A stretch of DNA of 64,000 nucleotides from Balneolaceae bacterium (GCA_006969905.1 CP030887.1:1904001-1968000), one strand, 5' to 3'. Numbered from the stretch's first letter, positions 1 to 8,838 are shown. Notes: a model not told the origin generated them from the sequence alone. Program-made: numbers and translations.

Positions 1-56
1 TAATTGTAATCGGTGGGGGATCATCCATAGCACCCTTTATTTATACGCTATTCTGA
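1..56 (+). CDS. DUF5989 family protein, C-terminal fragment
   Basis: The gene begins before the window. From base 3 the frame is open to TGA at 54-56 and ends in SSIAPFIYTLF. This matches the conserved C-terminus of the small one-helix DUF5989 membrane proteins (family knowledge). The stop lies one base before the ATG of the SxtJ-like gene. DUF5989 and SxtJ-like genes commonly occur together beside carbamoyltransferase or SGNH genes, which supports the call even though only about 17 residues are visible. Function unknown. Confidence 0.6.
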   Translation, partial: IVIGGGSSIAPFIYTLF

Positions 57-57
57 T

Positions 58-447
58 ATGATGCCGGTTCGTGATATAGAATTTGTCCGGAATGATCCAG
101 AGACCCCAAAAGCTCAGCTGGTAATCGTAGTAGGGTTGCTGGTAATTGCCGCTATCTTCCAGAACGAGGCGTTCGCTTATGTTGCTCTTTTGATAGGTTT
201 GATTTGCCTGGTAATCCCTCCTTTGGGGCATTGGTTGGTCTGGGCATGGTACAAGCTGGCACTGATTCTCAGTCGGGTGATGAATCCACTGATCCTGGGA
301 CTGGTGTATTACACCTTTATTTCACCAATCGCTATTCTATTCCGTTTGTTTGGGAATGATCCCTTAGAGCTTAAAGCCACTAAAGGAAGTATGTATGAGA
401 TCAGGGAGAAAAGGTACGCTAAAGAGGATTTGGAAAAGCCGTGGTAA
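58..447 (+). CDS. SxtJ family membrane protein
   Basis: A 129-residue protein with hydrophobic segments at roughly residues 20-34, 38-56 and 74-96. The signature NPLILGLVYY, then ISPIAILFRLFGNDPL, matches the SxtJ family (PF19588), named after a saxitoxin-cluster gene but widespread and of unknown biochemical role. It follows a DUF5989 fragment with almost no spacing, as in other clusters that combine carbamoyltransferase, DUF5989, SxtJ and SGNH proteins, so the rest of that cluster probably lies left of the window. ATG is doubled (58 and 61), so the start is uncertain by one codon. Nothing here suggests toxin synthesis. Confidence 0.75.
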   Translation: MMPVRDIEFVRNDPETPKAQLVIVVGLLVIAAIFQNEAFAYVALLIGLICLVIPPLGHWLVWAWYKLALILSRVMNPLILGLVYYTFISPIAILFRLFGNDPLELKATKGSMYEIREKRYAKEDLEKPW

Positions 448-467
448 GCCTTAAACTACTGCCGGAA

Positions 468-911
468 TTAGGTATCTAAAAGTCTTCGATGATAATTAAT
501 CTGCCCTAAGTGGTAGTTAAAGTGCCCGTAAAGATGACTCATAAAGAATTCAGTGGTCATTTCTTTTCCAAATACCTGGATTGGATAGTTTATTGAAAAA
601 TCATCTTCGGTAAGGTTTTGCAGGGTATCAATGACTATAGTTTTTGCAGCTTCATTTCTTTCCAGCAGTTCTTCAAGATTTACAGTGCCCCCAAATTCAA
701 ATTCACGGTCCCGGATATAATCACTCTTCCCTAAAACAGCTCCTATAAAATGATGAAGATTGTCTGCGAGGTGTAAACTCAGGTTGCCGGCGCTGTTTAA
801 AATACCGGGTGCTTTTTCCCAAATGTTTTCTTTGCTTTTATAGGCATTTAATTCAGTATTCAGACGGTCAAAATCCCGTTCAAAAAGTGATATTAAGGTT
901 TGATTAAGCAT
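468..911 (-). CDS. DinB family protein (DUF1572-like)
   Basis: A 147-residue all-helical protein. Histidines in LSLHLADNLHHF near residue 47 and in HLYGHFNYHLGQI near residue 127 sit where DinB-fold proteins bind metal. DinB/YfiT relatives are cytoplasmic four-helix-bundle proteins, some of them thiol-dependent transferases; the substrate here is unknown. Its start overlaps the last 8 bases of msrB, so the two are probably translated together. The shared stress theme (thiol chemistry, methionine repair) is inference. Confidence 0.8.
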   Translation of the reverse strand: MLNQTLISLFERDFDRLNTELNAYKSKENIWEKAPGILNSAGNLSLHLADNLHHFIGAVLGKSDYIRDREFEFGGTVNLEELLERNEAAKTIVIDTLQNLTEDDFSINYPIQVFGKEMTTEFFMSHLYGHFNYHLGQINYHRRLLDT

Positions 912-1359
912 TTTCTTCCTCCACTTTAGTCAGGCTGATTGCATTGGCACAGTACCTAAGTCCGCTGGGAGCAGGGCCATCGGGGAATACATGCCCTAAG
1001 TGAGAATCACAAGTATTGCAAACGATTTCTACCCTGACCATACCATGCGTGTAATCGCCATGATAGGCTACTGCATTTTCTTTGATAGGCTGTGTGAAGG
1101 AAGGCCAGCCTGTTCCGCTTTCAAACTTTTCACTGGCATCGAATAGAAGGGTATCACAGCATACACACGCGTAAATACCGGGATCGAAACGGCTGCACAC
1201 ATCACTGGAAAAAGGGCGCTCAGTCCCTTTTTGGCGGGTTATGGCAAATTGCTCATCCGTGAGTTCTTTTCGCCACTCTTCATCGCTTTTCTCAACTTTT
1301 CGATCAGGCTCCGGGTTACCGTTCTTTGTAAAATTTAAAATATCAGGCCATTTAAGCAT
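904..1359 (-). CDS. msrB: Peptide-methionine (R)-S-oxide reductase
   Basis: MsrB reduces methionine-R-sulfoxide in proteins. Counting from the chosen ATG (151 residues), the zinc-binding pairs CVCC (65-68) and CNTC (114-117) are present, as are SGTGWPSF and the catalytic Cys137 in RYCANA. The open frame extends 26 residues further upstream to another ATG at 1437, but that extension is unlike MsrB N-termini and the shorter form has the usual family length, so 1359 is preferred. No clear ribosome site precedes either start. The 3' end overlaps the dinB-like gene by 8 bases. Confidence 0.93.
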   Translation of the reverse strand: MLKWPDILNFTKNGNPEPDRKVEKSDEEWRKELTDEQFAITRQKGTERPFSSDVCSRFDPGIYACVCCDTLLFDASEKFESGTGWPSFTQPIKENAVAYHGDYTHGMVRVEIVCNTCDSHLGHVFPDGPAPSGLRYCANAISLTKVEEENA

Positions 1360-1458
1360 GTGGTAATGGTAATACGTTTTGTGATGAATACAGATGCTGA
1401 AACTATACTGAAATAAATTCAGCAGATGGTTCAGCATGACAAATAAAAAGCTTGAAGG

Positions 1459-2340
1459 CTATTCTAAAGGCCGGGCAATCATAATGCCGCTGTTTTTAGA
1501 ATTGGGTTTCAAAAAGGAGGAAATAGGTTCCTCAGAGATTTCTACTTTTAGATTGGATTGTGAAGCATGCAACAGGTGCATTCTGCCTTCCTGTTCAACC
1601 AATACTCCAACGTGGGCAACATCCAACCCATCTATACTCGTGGTCAAGCCAATAATATCGCCTTCTTTCAGCAGGTGCTCATAGTCGGCTATTTTTTCTT
1701 TTGGGATGTAGTAATAATTCCGGCTGCTGATTTCTTTTTCCTGCTGTTCAATCACGGAAACATAGTCAGGGTTATTTTTCAGATGCTTGTAGCTGTCGGT
1801 ATGCGTACTCATGAAATTAACTTGGTTTACATAAGGATCGCCAAACTCATCAGCAGGGGTGGTTACAAGTTTATTATCACGATTGTTATAGATCCAGTCA
1901 CTAAAGTAATGTAAGCGTGATGGATAAGAATCCCGGTTTCCATCCCGGTACCTGATTTGTTCAATTTCTTTAGCAAATTGCTCAAAACTCTGGTTTTCTG
2001 ATTTAAGGGTCCGGGCAAGGGCCAGTAAGTTTTCCGCATAGGTTGTACAATCAAGCTCTCTCAGGTTCACAATTAGTTTTTCTTCGTCCTCAACTTCCAG
2101 GGTGTGCGCTACATATTCATTTCCTAGGAAATACTTCCCGATTTCTGGGATCAGCGTTCCGATAGGTTTGTCTGACTGATCTTTGAATTTCTCCAGGATA
2201 TCCGCGAATATTTCCGCATCCTTTTCGGTATATACAATTTCAAGCGGCTCGCTTTCAGGTTTAGGTTCTTCTTGTTTCTGTTGGGCACATGACTGATTGA
2301 AAAAGAGGAGAATGAGTAAAGGAATAAATAGGTGCTTCAT
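1459..2340 (-). CDS. DUF1460 domain lipoprotein (amidase-like)
   Basis: About 293 residues with a lipoprotein signal ending FFNQSC, so probably anchored in the envelope. The DUF1460 domain (PF07313) has a papain-like NlpC/P60-type fold; characterised relatives are N-acetylmuramoyl-L-alanine amidases acting in cell-wall recycling. The likely catalytic Cys is in ELDCTTYAEN near residue 98, with the histidine in DVAHVGVL and a second conserved His in LLHAS near the C-terminus. ATG codons at 2346 and 2340 are both possible; 2340 gives a standard lysine-led signal peptide. It is monocistronic with its own 190-bp upstream spacer. Confidence 0.85.
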   Translation of the reverse strand: MKHLFIPLLILLFFNQSCAQQKQEEPKPESEPLEIVYTEKDAEIFADILEKFKDQSDKPIGTLIPEIGKYFLGNEYVAHTLEVEDEEKLIVNLRELDCTTYAENLLALARTLKSENQSFEQFAKEIEQIRYRDGNRDSYPSRLHYFSDWIYNNRDNKLVTTPADEFGDPYVNQVNFMSTHTDSYKHLKNNPDYVSVIEQQEKEISSRNYYYIPKEKIADYEHLLKEGDIIGLTTSIDGLDVAHVGVLVEQEGRMHLLHASQSNLKVEISEEPISSFLKPNSKNSGIMIARPLE

Positions 2341-2465
2341 GGTCATAATGATATATGAGTCAACGCTAAAAAGTAGAAAAGGGTATAGGTAATCACAAGA
2401 AGATTAATCATCCTTTTAGGTGCCGGGTAACTCAATGAGAAGTTGGCTATATAGTATGTAGAAAT

Positions 2466-2512
2466 CATTCACGAGCCTGCCTCTGCCGATAGGCAGGCGA
2501 AGCGAAGTGATC
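2466..2512. repeat. Intergenic repeat with nested 8-bp-stem palindrome
   Basis: A CATTCACGAGC...AAGCGAAGTGATCT unit contains an inserted palindrome whose arms GCCTGCCT (2475-2482) and AGGCAGGC (2491-2498) pair perfectly. The same unit without the palindrome occurs at 55298-55323. The rest of the 2347-2539 spacer shows no gene. The hairpin lies downstream of glmM and may also act in transcript ending, although it has no T-run. Confidence 0.7.
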
Positions 2513-2539
2513 TAAACTTACTGGCCATACATTCTGAGT

Positions 2540-3889
2540 CTAAGCAATAAGTGTTCTTATCCTGTTGGCAAAAGCTTCTGCTTCTTCCGGGCTTTTCCCT
2601 TCTGAGTAAATCCGAATGATAGGTTCTGTATTCGATTTTCGAAGATGAATCCAGCCTTCTTCAAAATCTACTTTTACTCCATCCCGCGTATCCGGGTTTA
2701 AATTAGCATAGCGCTCTCGAACCAGTGTGAGAACTTCATCAGCATCTTTTCCTAATTCATCGAGTTGAATTTTACTCTTACTCATAAAGTAATCAGGTAA
2801 AGTGGCACGGTATTCGGAAGAAGACATTTTTTGCTCCGCAAGATGCTGAATCACGCAGGCTATACCTACCAGGGCATCACGTCCATAATGCAAATCAGGG
2901 ACGATAACCCCGCCGCTTCCTTCACCTCCAACAACCGCATCTACTTTTTGCATCTCCTTAACCACATTTATTTCTCCTACAGGAGAGCGATGGCAAACCT
3001 GTCCGTATTTTTTAGAAACATCATCTGCTACGCGGGAGGAGGAAAGGTTGGTTGCCGTAGCTCCCGGTTTTTTTGAAAGTATGAAATCAAAAACGGTAGC
3101 CTGGGTGTATTCTTCCCCAAATAAAGTACCAGTATTATCTACCAGGGCTAATCGGTCAGCATCGGGGTCGGTAACCACACCAAGATCAGCACCTTTCTCC
3201 TTTACTACTTCACAAATCTCGGTAAGGTGTTCCGGTAAGGGTTCAGGATTATGAGGGAATAACCCGTTTGGTGTGCAGTGCAGCTTATGAACGGTTTTCA
3301 CTCCAAGCTGTTCTAATAGTTGTGGAACTCCTTCCGATCCGGCGCCATTTACGGCATCCACAGCAACTGAGAAATTTGCTGAGGTAATTGTAGCCACGTC
3401 AATAAAGGGTAGTTTTAGAATTTGCTCTATGTGGTAATTTAGTAACTCATTGTCCTCACGAACCATACCAATTTTATCATAAGGCTGATAGGCAAACTTA
3501 CCGGACTCTGCAATTTCCAGCATTTCTTTGCCTTGTTCCGCATCCATGAATTCACTGGTATTGTTCAGAAGCTTTAAGGCATTCCATTGCGCAGGATTAT
3601 GACTTGCTGAGATAATAATGCCACCCGCTGCTTTGTATTTCAGAACACCCATTGCAACAGTAGGGGTGGGAACAATCCCGACCTTTATTACATCGCAGCC
3701 TACACTAGCCAGCGTAGAGGCTACGATATCTTCGCAGATTTTTCCTGTTGTCCGGCTGTCCCGGCCTAATACAATTGTACCTCCCTTAAGCCAGGTGCCA
3801 TAAGCAGCAGTAAATCGTGATAAGTTTTCAGGAGTAAGGTCGGTTCCGAAAATTCCTCTGATCCCGGAAACTGAAATCATTAGTGCCAT
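2540..3889 (-). CDS. glmM: Phosphoglucosamine mutase / phosphohexomutase
   Basis: Alpha-D-phosphohexomutase of 449 residues. GlmM converts glucosamine-6-P to glucosamine-1-P for UDP-GlcNAc synthesis. The phosphoserine loop is SASHNP (94-99, Ser96), the metal loop DPDADR (241-246), the sugar loop GEGSGG (322-327) and the phosphate-binding loop RKSNTEP (417-423). The last loop reads SNTEP rather than the SGTEP usual in classic GlmM, so a phosphomannomutase/phosphoglucomutase activity is also possible. It is third in a leftward operon behind an adenosyltransferase and an SGNH-TPR gene, with 6 bases between it and the latter. Confidence 0.85.
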   Translation of the reverse strand: MALMISVSGIRGIFGTDLTPENLSRFTAAYGTWLKGGTIVLGRDSRTTGKICEDIVASTLASVGCDVIKVGIVPTPTVAMGVLKYKAAGGIIISASHNPAQWNALKLLNNTSEFMDAEQGKEMLEIAESGKFAYQPYDKIGMVREDNELLNYHIEQILKLPFIDVATITSANFSVAVDAVNGAGSEGVPQLLEQLGVKTVHKLHCTPNGLFPHNPEPLPEHLTEICEVVKEKGADLGVVTDPDADRLALVDNTGTLFGEEYTQATVFDFILSKKPGATATNLSSSRVADDVSKKYGQVCHRSPVGEINVVKEMQKVDAVVGGEGSGGVIVPDLHYGRDALVGIACVIQHLAEQKMSSSEYRATLPDYFMSKSKIQLDELGKDADEVLTLVRERYANLNPDTRDGVKVDFEEGWIHLRKSNTEPIIRIYSEGKSPEEAEAFANRIRTLIA

Positions 3890-3895
3890 AAATCT

Positions 3896-5902
3896 CTAGT
3901 TTTGTCTTGATTGAATAATTTGATTGAGTTGAGCCATCCATTCCCTGAGTCCGGGAAAACTCGGACTAATACGTTGGGCTTCCCGGGCTACCTGTAGCGC
4001 TTTTTCAAATTCCCGGTTAGTACCATAAGCCCCGGAAAGATTATAAAGCATTTGAACATCGTTAGGGTTAATCGACCTGGATTTTTCAAGAAGCGGGATT
4101 GCTTTCTGTGTATTTCCTTTGTTCAGCTCTATAGCTCCAAGCATTTTTGTGATGAAAGCCTCATCCGGATTAATTTCAAAAGCCTTTCTCAGAAGTGGTT
4201 CTGCTTCTTCAAATTGATTTCGATCCAGGTATAACCTGGCTGCGAATACATACGGGGAATCATTCCAGGGTTGGTTTCTGGCCAGGCCGAGGTATTCATC
4301 AATAGCTTTATCTATTTGTCCTGCACTCTGATAATATTGAGCAGCAGCTACTTTTCCTTTATCCCAGTCTAAAGACCGGTGAACTGCATCAAAAGCCAGG
4401 CTATCAACCGGATGGATTGGCTGGTAGTTTAACTGGTAGGGAGTTGGTTTTTGACCCTGTACAAAAGGAAAGCCTTGCTTTAAGGTAGCCACTCTGTGCC
4501 ATCCAATCCGGTGATCAAAATCTGTAAAGTGCATTTGCTCCAGGTATTTATTCCAATCCGTTATCGTGTATTCTGTATTTTCCTCATTCTCCAACAGCCC
4601 GAGCAGTTCCTCCGAAAATGATTTTCCGATTGAAAAGTATCCTTCCTGGTTTGGATGAAGGTGCTCAAGCATTACATTAAACCCGATGATGCCATTGGGC
4701 GAGATACTTTCCATTTTTTCCTCAACGGGAACATAATAGGCATTTGGATACCTTTCGCTCACTGACTGTATAATCTCATTGATTTCTGTTGGTGCCCTGA
4801 ATTTAAGCCCGTCTAAATCTTTTGCGAGTCGAAACTCATCACTTGCATCAGAATAATTTTCATTGTAGTAGGATGCCTGGGCTTTCCTGTAAGTTTGCAA
4901 AGCAGAAGGTTGTTCTCCATTCGTTATATCCACAAAAGGGGGGTGGTCTTTCAGGTTGCTGGCCACGCTGCCAATAAATACCGGGACATTTCTTGATTGA
5001 AATTCTTCAACAATGGCAGAGAGATTGCTTTCAAACTGGATCATAGCCAGTTGATGTTTGGGGCTGTCTAATTCAATGGATCTTGAATTAATAATTCGCT
5101 CCATAAGTGTGGCGTTTTCATTGGGTACTTCCCCTCCGAAAGTAGCAGCAAACCATTTCCCTGAGTCTACAATAATGGTTCGTAAAAACAGGAAAGTTTT
5201 AAAACGTTGCAGTTTTAAATAAAAACGTACAAATCCGGGGAATCCTCCAAGGTTCTCATTGGAGCCTACTCCCAAAGCTCCATAAAACTCGTTATGTCCC
5301 GCATAAATCATAATAGCATCAGGCTGGTGCTGAAGGATTTCATCAACCTGATCATATAGTGTATAAGAATTAATCGCAGAGATACCCACATTAACTACTT
5401 CTACCGTTTTATCCGGCATCGCATCCTGAAGTACATCATTTACAACACGGGAATAGGTTCCGTTAAACCCATAGGGATAACCTGCAGCTGAAGATCCACC
5501 CATGGCAAAAACACGGTATCCATTTTTCGGTTTGTGTGCCAGGAATACATCAATTGACGGATTGGGAATTACATTGGTGTAGAAGAAGTACCGGGCAGCA
5601 AAATTAGGATTCGGAATCAAATACTCATCAGTAGGTATTTTGGGATCAATAAAAAGATCCGTGTTGCCCAGGTAATTTGTACTCCTAAGGATGATCTCAA
5701 GGATTACAAAAAACAGTACAGGTATAGAAAAAGTAATGGTATAAAAGGCGATTTTCTTTTTTAAAGGAAGGGGCGTTTTAATTTCATCGATGTATGCCTG
5801 TACATCAGCTGTTTCCAGCTTTAGAATTTCAGCTATTTCTTTAACTGATTTCTTTTTGTGGTGCTTTTGGATATATGATTTTGCCTTATTACTTAGCGCC
5901 AT
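3896..5902 (-). CDS. Membrane-anchored SGNH hydrolase with C-terminal TPRs
   Basis: A 668-residue protein. Residues 1-48 are basic and look like a helix-turn-helix-like segment, followed by one membrane helix at about 50-72. An extracytoplasmic SGNH/GDSL hydrolase domain follows, with nucleophile motif GGSSAAG (135-141), block III AGHNEF (201-206) and a late His in HLHPNQEG. TPR units fill about 520-668. SGNH enzymes are esterases or acyltransferases, and the TPRs suggest a protein partner. It sits 4 bases behind the adenosyltransferase gene and 6 before glmM. A cell-surface glycan modification role is inference; the substrate cannot be read from sequence. Confidence 0.8.
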   Translation of the reverse strand: MALSNKAKSYIQKHHKKKSVKEIAEILKLETADVQAYIDEIKTPLPLKKKIAFYTITFSIPVLFFVILEIILRSTNYLGNTDLFIDPKIPTDEYLIPNPNFAARYFFYTNVIPNPSIDVFLAHKPKNGYRVFAMGGSSAAGYPYGFNGTYSRVVNDVLQDAMPDKTVEVVNVGISAINSYTLYDQVDEILQHQPDAIMIYAGHNEFYGALGVGSNENLGGFPGFVRFYLKLQRFKTFLFLRTIIVDSGKWFAATFGGEVPNENATLMERIINSRSIELDSPKHQLAMIQFESNLSAIVEEFQSRNVPVFIGSVASNLKDHPPFVDITNGEQPSALQTYRKAQASYYNENYSDASDEFRLAKDLDGLKFRAPTEINEIIQSVSERYPNAYYVPVEEKMESISPNGIIGFNVMLEHLHPNQEGYFSIGKSFSEELLGLLENEENTEYTITDWNKYLEQMHFTDFDHRIGWHRVATLKQGFPFVQGQKPTPYQLNYQPIHPVDSLAFDAVHRSLDWDKGKVAAAQYYQSAGQIDKAIDEYLGLARNQPWNDSPYVFAARLYLDRNQFEEAEPLLRKAFEINPDEAFITKMLGAIELNKGNTQKAIPLLEKSRSINPNDVQMLYNLSGAYGTNREFEKALQVAREAQRISPSFPGLREWMAQLNQIIQSRQN

Positions 5903-5906
5903 ATAA

Positions 5907-6452
5907 TTAACGGGTAGGTATCCAGGGAGTTTCTACTATTCCGGCTTTATGGTTCTCAAAGCGGGCTAATACAAACAGAAAATCAGAGAGACGGTTCAGG
6001 TACTTTATTGTAAGACCGGATATTTTCTCTTCATTATTGCAATCAACCGTAAGCCGTTCAGCTCTGCGACAAACAGTACGTGCTGAATGTAAAACGGCAC
6101 CTGCCTGCGATCCACCGGGTAAAATAAAATTTTTAAGTGGGGGCAGTTGTTCTTCCATTTTATCAATTTGCTTTTCCAGGTATTCAATTTCTGCTTCAGA
6201 GATTCTTGAAATCCTTGCATTTGTACTTTCGGGTGTAGCCAGGTCTGCTCCTAATACAAATAATTGAGCCTGAACAATATCAAGCATTTCTTTAGTCTCA
6301 GGAGATGTTTTGTAGGAAGAAGCCACACCCAATATTGAATTTAGTTCGTCAACGGTTCCATAAGAATTGATACGAGCTGAACTTTTAGAAACCTGCTGTC
6401 CACCAAACAGGGAAGTATTACCGGTATCGCCTTTTTTTGTATAGATTTTCAT
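5907..6452 (-). CDS. Cob(I)alamin adenosyltransferase, PduO type
   Basis: A 181-residue enzyme that transfers adenosyl from ATP to cob(I)alamin. N-terminal TKKGDTGNTSLFGG is the ATP-binding signature of PduO/MMAB enzymes. NSYGTVDELNS and the late RTVCRRAER segment complete the active site. It is the first gene of the operon that continues into the SGNH-TPR and glmM genes, though no metabolic link between the three is obvious. The promoter presumably lies in the 129-bp divergent spacer shared with the next gene. No cobalamin riboswitch is visible upstream. Confidence 0.92.
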   Translation of the reverse strand: MKIYTKKGDTGNTSLFGGQQVSKSSARINSYGTVDELNSILGVASSYKTSPETKEMLDIVQAQLFVLGADLATPESTNARISRISEAEIEYLEKQIDKMEEQLPPLKNFILPGGSQAGAVLHSARTVCRRAERLTVDCNNEEKISGLTIKYLNRLSDFLFVLARFENHKAGIVETPWIPTR

Positions 6453-6581
6453 TAGCTTGATATTTGCTCTAAAATAGACTTTTGAAGGTTAAGTTTCTCT
6501 TGAACCTGTTAATTCAATTTTAAAAATTTGACGGGGTTTATATCTCGTTATCATACAACAAATCCAAAGCAATCATTCTCT

Positions 6582-7334
6582 ATGAAATTTATTTACCTGG
6601 TTTTTGCCATTTCGATCATTAATGCTGCCCTATCTGAAGCACAAAAAAAAGAAATAAATGACGGTTATGATGTAATTACTTCTATGTATGAAATGCATAA
6701 GGACAGCTGGTACAAAAATTTCTCTTTCAAACAGCTCACTACTTTTTATGGTCAAAATGAAGAAGTAGCGCGAACCCAAATATGGTATGAAGTGATGAGC
6801 CTTCCGGGAAAACTGGCCATTAAATTTGATGAGAAACAAAGCAATAATGGGATATTGTTTAAAGAAGGTACGCAGTATGGGTTTGCTAACGGGCAGTTGA
6901 TCCAGCAAATGGAGCGCACTCATGATTTGTTAGTACTGGGTTTTGATGTATATCATCAAAACCCTGAGACTACAGCAAAACAGCTAACCGGTAATAATTA
7001 CGATCTCACAAAAATGTACAAAGATGAATGGCAGGATCGGCCTGTTTATGTGGTAGGAGTAGAAAGGCCGGATACCACACTTCCTCAATTCTGGATTGAT
7101 GTTGAGCGAATGGTTTTTGTGCGTAATTTTACCGTAGGCAGGCAAAACACCATACAGGAAGTTCAGTTCAATAAGTACGAAAAATTAGGTAATGCCTGGG
7201 TGGCACCCGAGGTAATCTTCAAAGCAAACGGGCAAATAGGTTTGTTGGAAGAATACACCGAAATGAAAATTCCGGAAACCGTTAACCCTGAGATATTTGA
7301 ACCCGAAACCTTTGTGTCTGCAAAGTGGGAGTAA
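6582..7334 (+). CDS. Secreted LolA/LolB-fold-like protein, function unknown
   Basis: About 250 residues after a cleavable signal peptide (MKFIYLVFAIS to about residue 21, ending LSEAQ). The remainder is beta-rich with alternating patterns such as LPGKLAIKFDE and FWIDVERMVFVRNF, resembling outer-membrane lipoprotein-sorting (LolA-fold) proteins. There is no lipobox, so it is probably periplasmic. The frame is open to an ATG at 6528, but 6582 directly precedes the signal peptide and is preferred. It ends 2 bases before the convergent YigZ gene. Function not assigned. Confidence 0.65.
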   Translation: MKFIYLVFAISIINAALSEAQKKEINDGYDVITSMYEMHKDSWYKNFSFKQLTTFYGQNEEVARTQIWYEVMSLPGKLAIKFDEKQSNNGILFKEGTQYGFANGQLIQQMERTHDLLVLGFDVYHQNPETTAKQLTGNNYDLTKMYKDEWQDRPVYVVGVERPDTTLPQFWIDVERMVFVRNFTVGRQNTIQEVQFNKYEKLGNAWVAPEVIFKANGQIGLLEEYTEMKIPETVNPEIFEPETFVSAKWE

Positions 7335-7335
7335 T

Positions 7336-7986
7336 TTAACCGGGAATAAAACGGAGTTCTTTTTTAGTGAAATGAATTTCTAAATGGTCAAGACCTGATA
7401 GTTCTGATTCGAAAGCTTCATCCATTTGTGAAGGACAGGCTAATATTTTGGTCACATTAGCAAGGTATTGTGCAGACTGTTCAATCAAGCCATAGTTCAA
7501 TACTAGTTTGTTAAGCACATTTTCCCGGCTATAGGGATAACTGATTTCGTAAAACCGAACAGGTATGATGGGCTGGAGAACAACAGGCTCTATACATTCT
7601 TTGGCAGTATTACCATAAGCCTCGATCAATCCTGGTTTACCTAGTTTGGTGCCTCCAAAATATCGAATAACTACTAGCCCGGCATTCACAAGATCGAACG
7701 ATTTCAGTTGATTGAGAATGGGAAGCCCGGCTGTTCCTGAGGGTTCACTATCATCGCTGCTAAACTCTTTTATGGAAGCAGGATTAATCCGGTAAGCGAA
7801 ACAATGGTGAGAAGCATCGGGATATTTGGATTTCAGCTCATCAAGCTGAGTGAAAAAAGAGGCTTCATCTACGCATGGCAAAAGATATCCCAGGAATTTA
7901 GATTCCCGGTCTCTGTATGTGCTGGTATAAGTTTTGAGTATTGTGTTCACCACGTTAAGGTACCACAAGAATCGCAAGCCTTCCAT
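7336..7986 (-). CDS. YigZ/IMPACT family protein
   Basis: Up to 216 residues. The UPF0029 domain is recognised by HHCFAYRI, SSDDSEPSGTAG and VIRYFGGTKLGKPGL. YigZ/IMPACT proteins bind translation-related targets or nucleic acids; their bacterial role is unclear. The first 12 residues from ATG 7986 do not resemble the family, and a GTG at 7950 gives the conventional N-terminus beginning NTILKTYTS, so the true start may be 7950. It is convergent with the LolA-fold gene, with a single base between stop codons. Confidence 0.85.
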   Translation of the reverse strand: MEGLRFLWYLNVVNTILKTYTSTYRDRESKFLGYLLPCVDEASFFTQLDELKSKYPDASHHCFAYRINPASIKEFSSDDSEPSGTAGLPILNQLKSFDLVNAGLVVIRYFGGTKLGKPGLIEAYGNTAKECIEPVVLQPIIPVRFYEISYPYSRENVLNKLVLNYGLIEQSAQYLANVTKILACPSQMDEAFESELSGLDHLEIHFTKKELRFIPG

Positions 7987-8139
7987 CCGGTTATTTAGAG
8001 ACTTTCTACCTTGCCATTAAAAACGGAAAAAGCGAACTTCAATCGGCTATAAAGGCGTTTTATTTGTTGTTTGCAGAAACTTAATTAGAGCGCAAAAAGG
8101 CTGTTATTTCACTGGAACCAAATTTAACTAACTAACTTC

Positions 8140-8838
8140 ATGCCTTCACTTCTAAAAGCGATGAACTCGCAGGTGGGCCGGAAAATAATGACAGGTATTA
8201 CGGGAGTAGCACTTATGCTCTTTCTCATCGGTCATCTTGCCGGAAACCTTTCCATTTTTGGCTCAGCGGATGCCTTCAATATTTACACAAAAACCCTGAT
8301 GGATCTTGGGCCGCTGCTTTATGTAATTGAAGCTGCCCTTGCTTTCTTATTTTTATATCATACTGTTCTTGGGGTTTCAATCTGGTTAAAAAAGCGAAAA
8401 GCGCGTCCACAAAGCTACGATACTTATAAAACCAAAGGAGGCCCAAGCCACCAGAGTCTTGCTTCCCGGAGTATGATTATTTCCGGCTCTGTCATCTTTA
8501 TCTTTTTAATATTGCATATTATTCACTTCAAGTTCGGTGCCGAGTATACAACTATGATTGATGGGGTAGAAGCTCGTGATTTAAGGCAATTGGTTTTAGA
8601 AGAGTTTCAAAAAACCTGGGTGGTAATTGCTTATGTATTTGTATTGGCATTAACCATTTTACACTTGTCCCATGGATTTTGGAGCGCTTTTACTTCATTA
8701 GGTATGAAGAATCAGAACAGATCAAAGAAAATACAAATGACCGCCTATGCTTTTGCGATAATCCTGATGCTGGCGTTCATCTTTATTCCGCTGTATATCT
8801 ACTTTACGGGTGGCCAAGGTTCACTAATTACTTATTAA
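8140..8838 (+). CDS. sdhC: Succinate dehydrogenase cytochrome b subunit (b558 family)
   Basis: A 232-residue membrane anchor of complex II with five predicted helices. It carries haem-ligand histidines in LIGHLAGN (helix I), LFLYHTVLG (helix II), LHIIHFKFG (helix III) and ILHLSHGFW (helix IV). This single-subunit dihaem type is typical of Bacteroidota and Gram-positive bacteria and reduces menaquinone. It is the first gene of the sdh operon. A GxxExxY gene, not sdhA, begins 3 bases after its stop. Confidence 0.95.
   Translation: MPSLLKAMNSQVGRKIMTGITGVALMLFLIGHLAGNLSIFGSADAFNIYTKTLMDLGPLLYVIEAALAFLFLYHTVLGVSIWLKKRKARPQSYDTYKTKGGPSHQSLASRSMIISGSVIFIFLILHIIHFKFGAEYTTMIDGVEARDLRQLVLEEFQKTWVVIAYVFVLALTILHLSHGFWSAFTSLGMKNQNRSKKIQMTAYAFAIILMLAFIFIPLYIYFTGGQGSLITY

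Noticed and set aside
58-447. Toxin (saxitoxin) biosynthesis suggested by the SxtJ name
   Set aside because: SxtJ-like proteins are widespread membrane proteins and none of the other saxitoxin genes is present.
6453-6581. Cobalamin riboswitch before the adenosyltransferase gene
   Set aside because: The spacer is too short (129 bases shared by two divergent genes) and shows no B12-box-like sequence.
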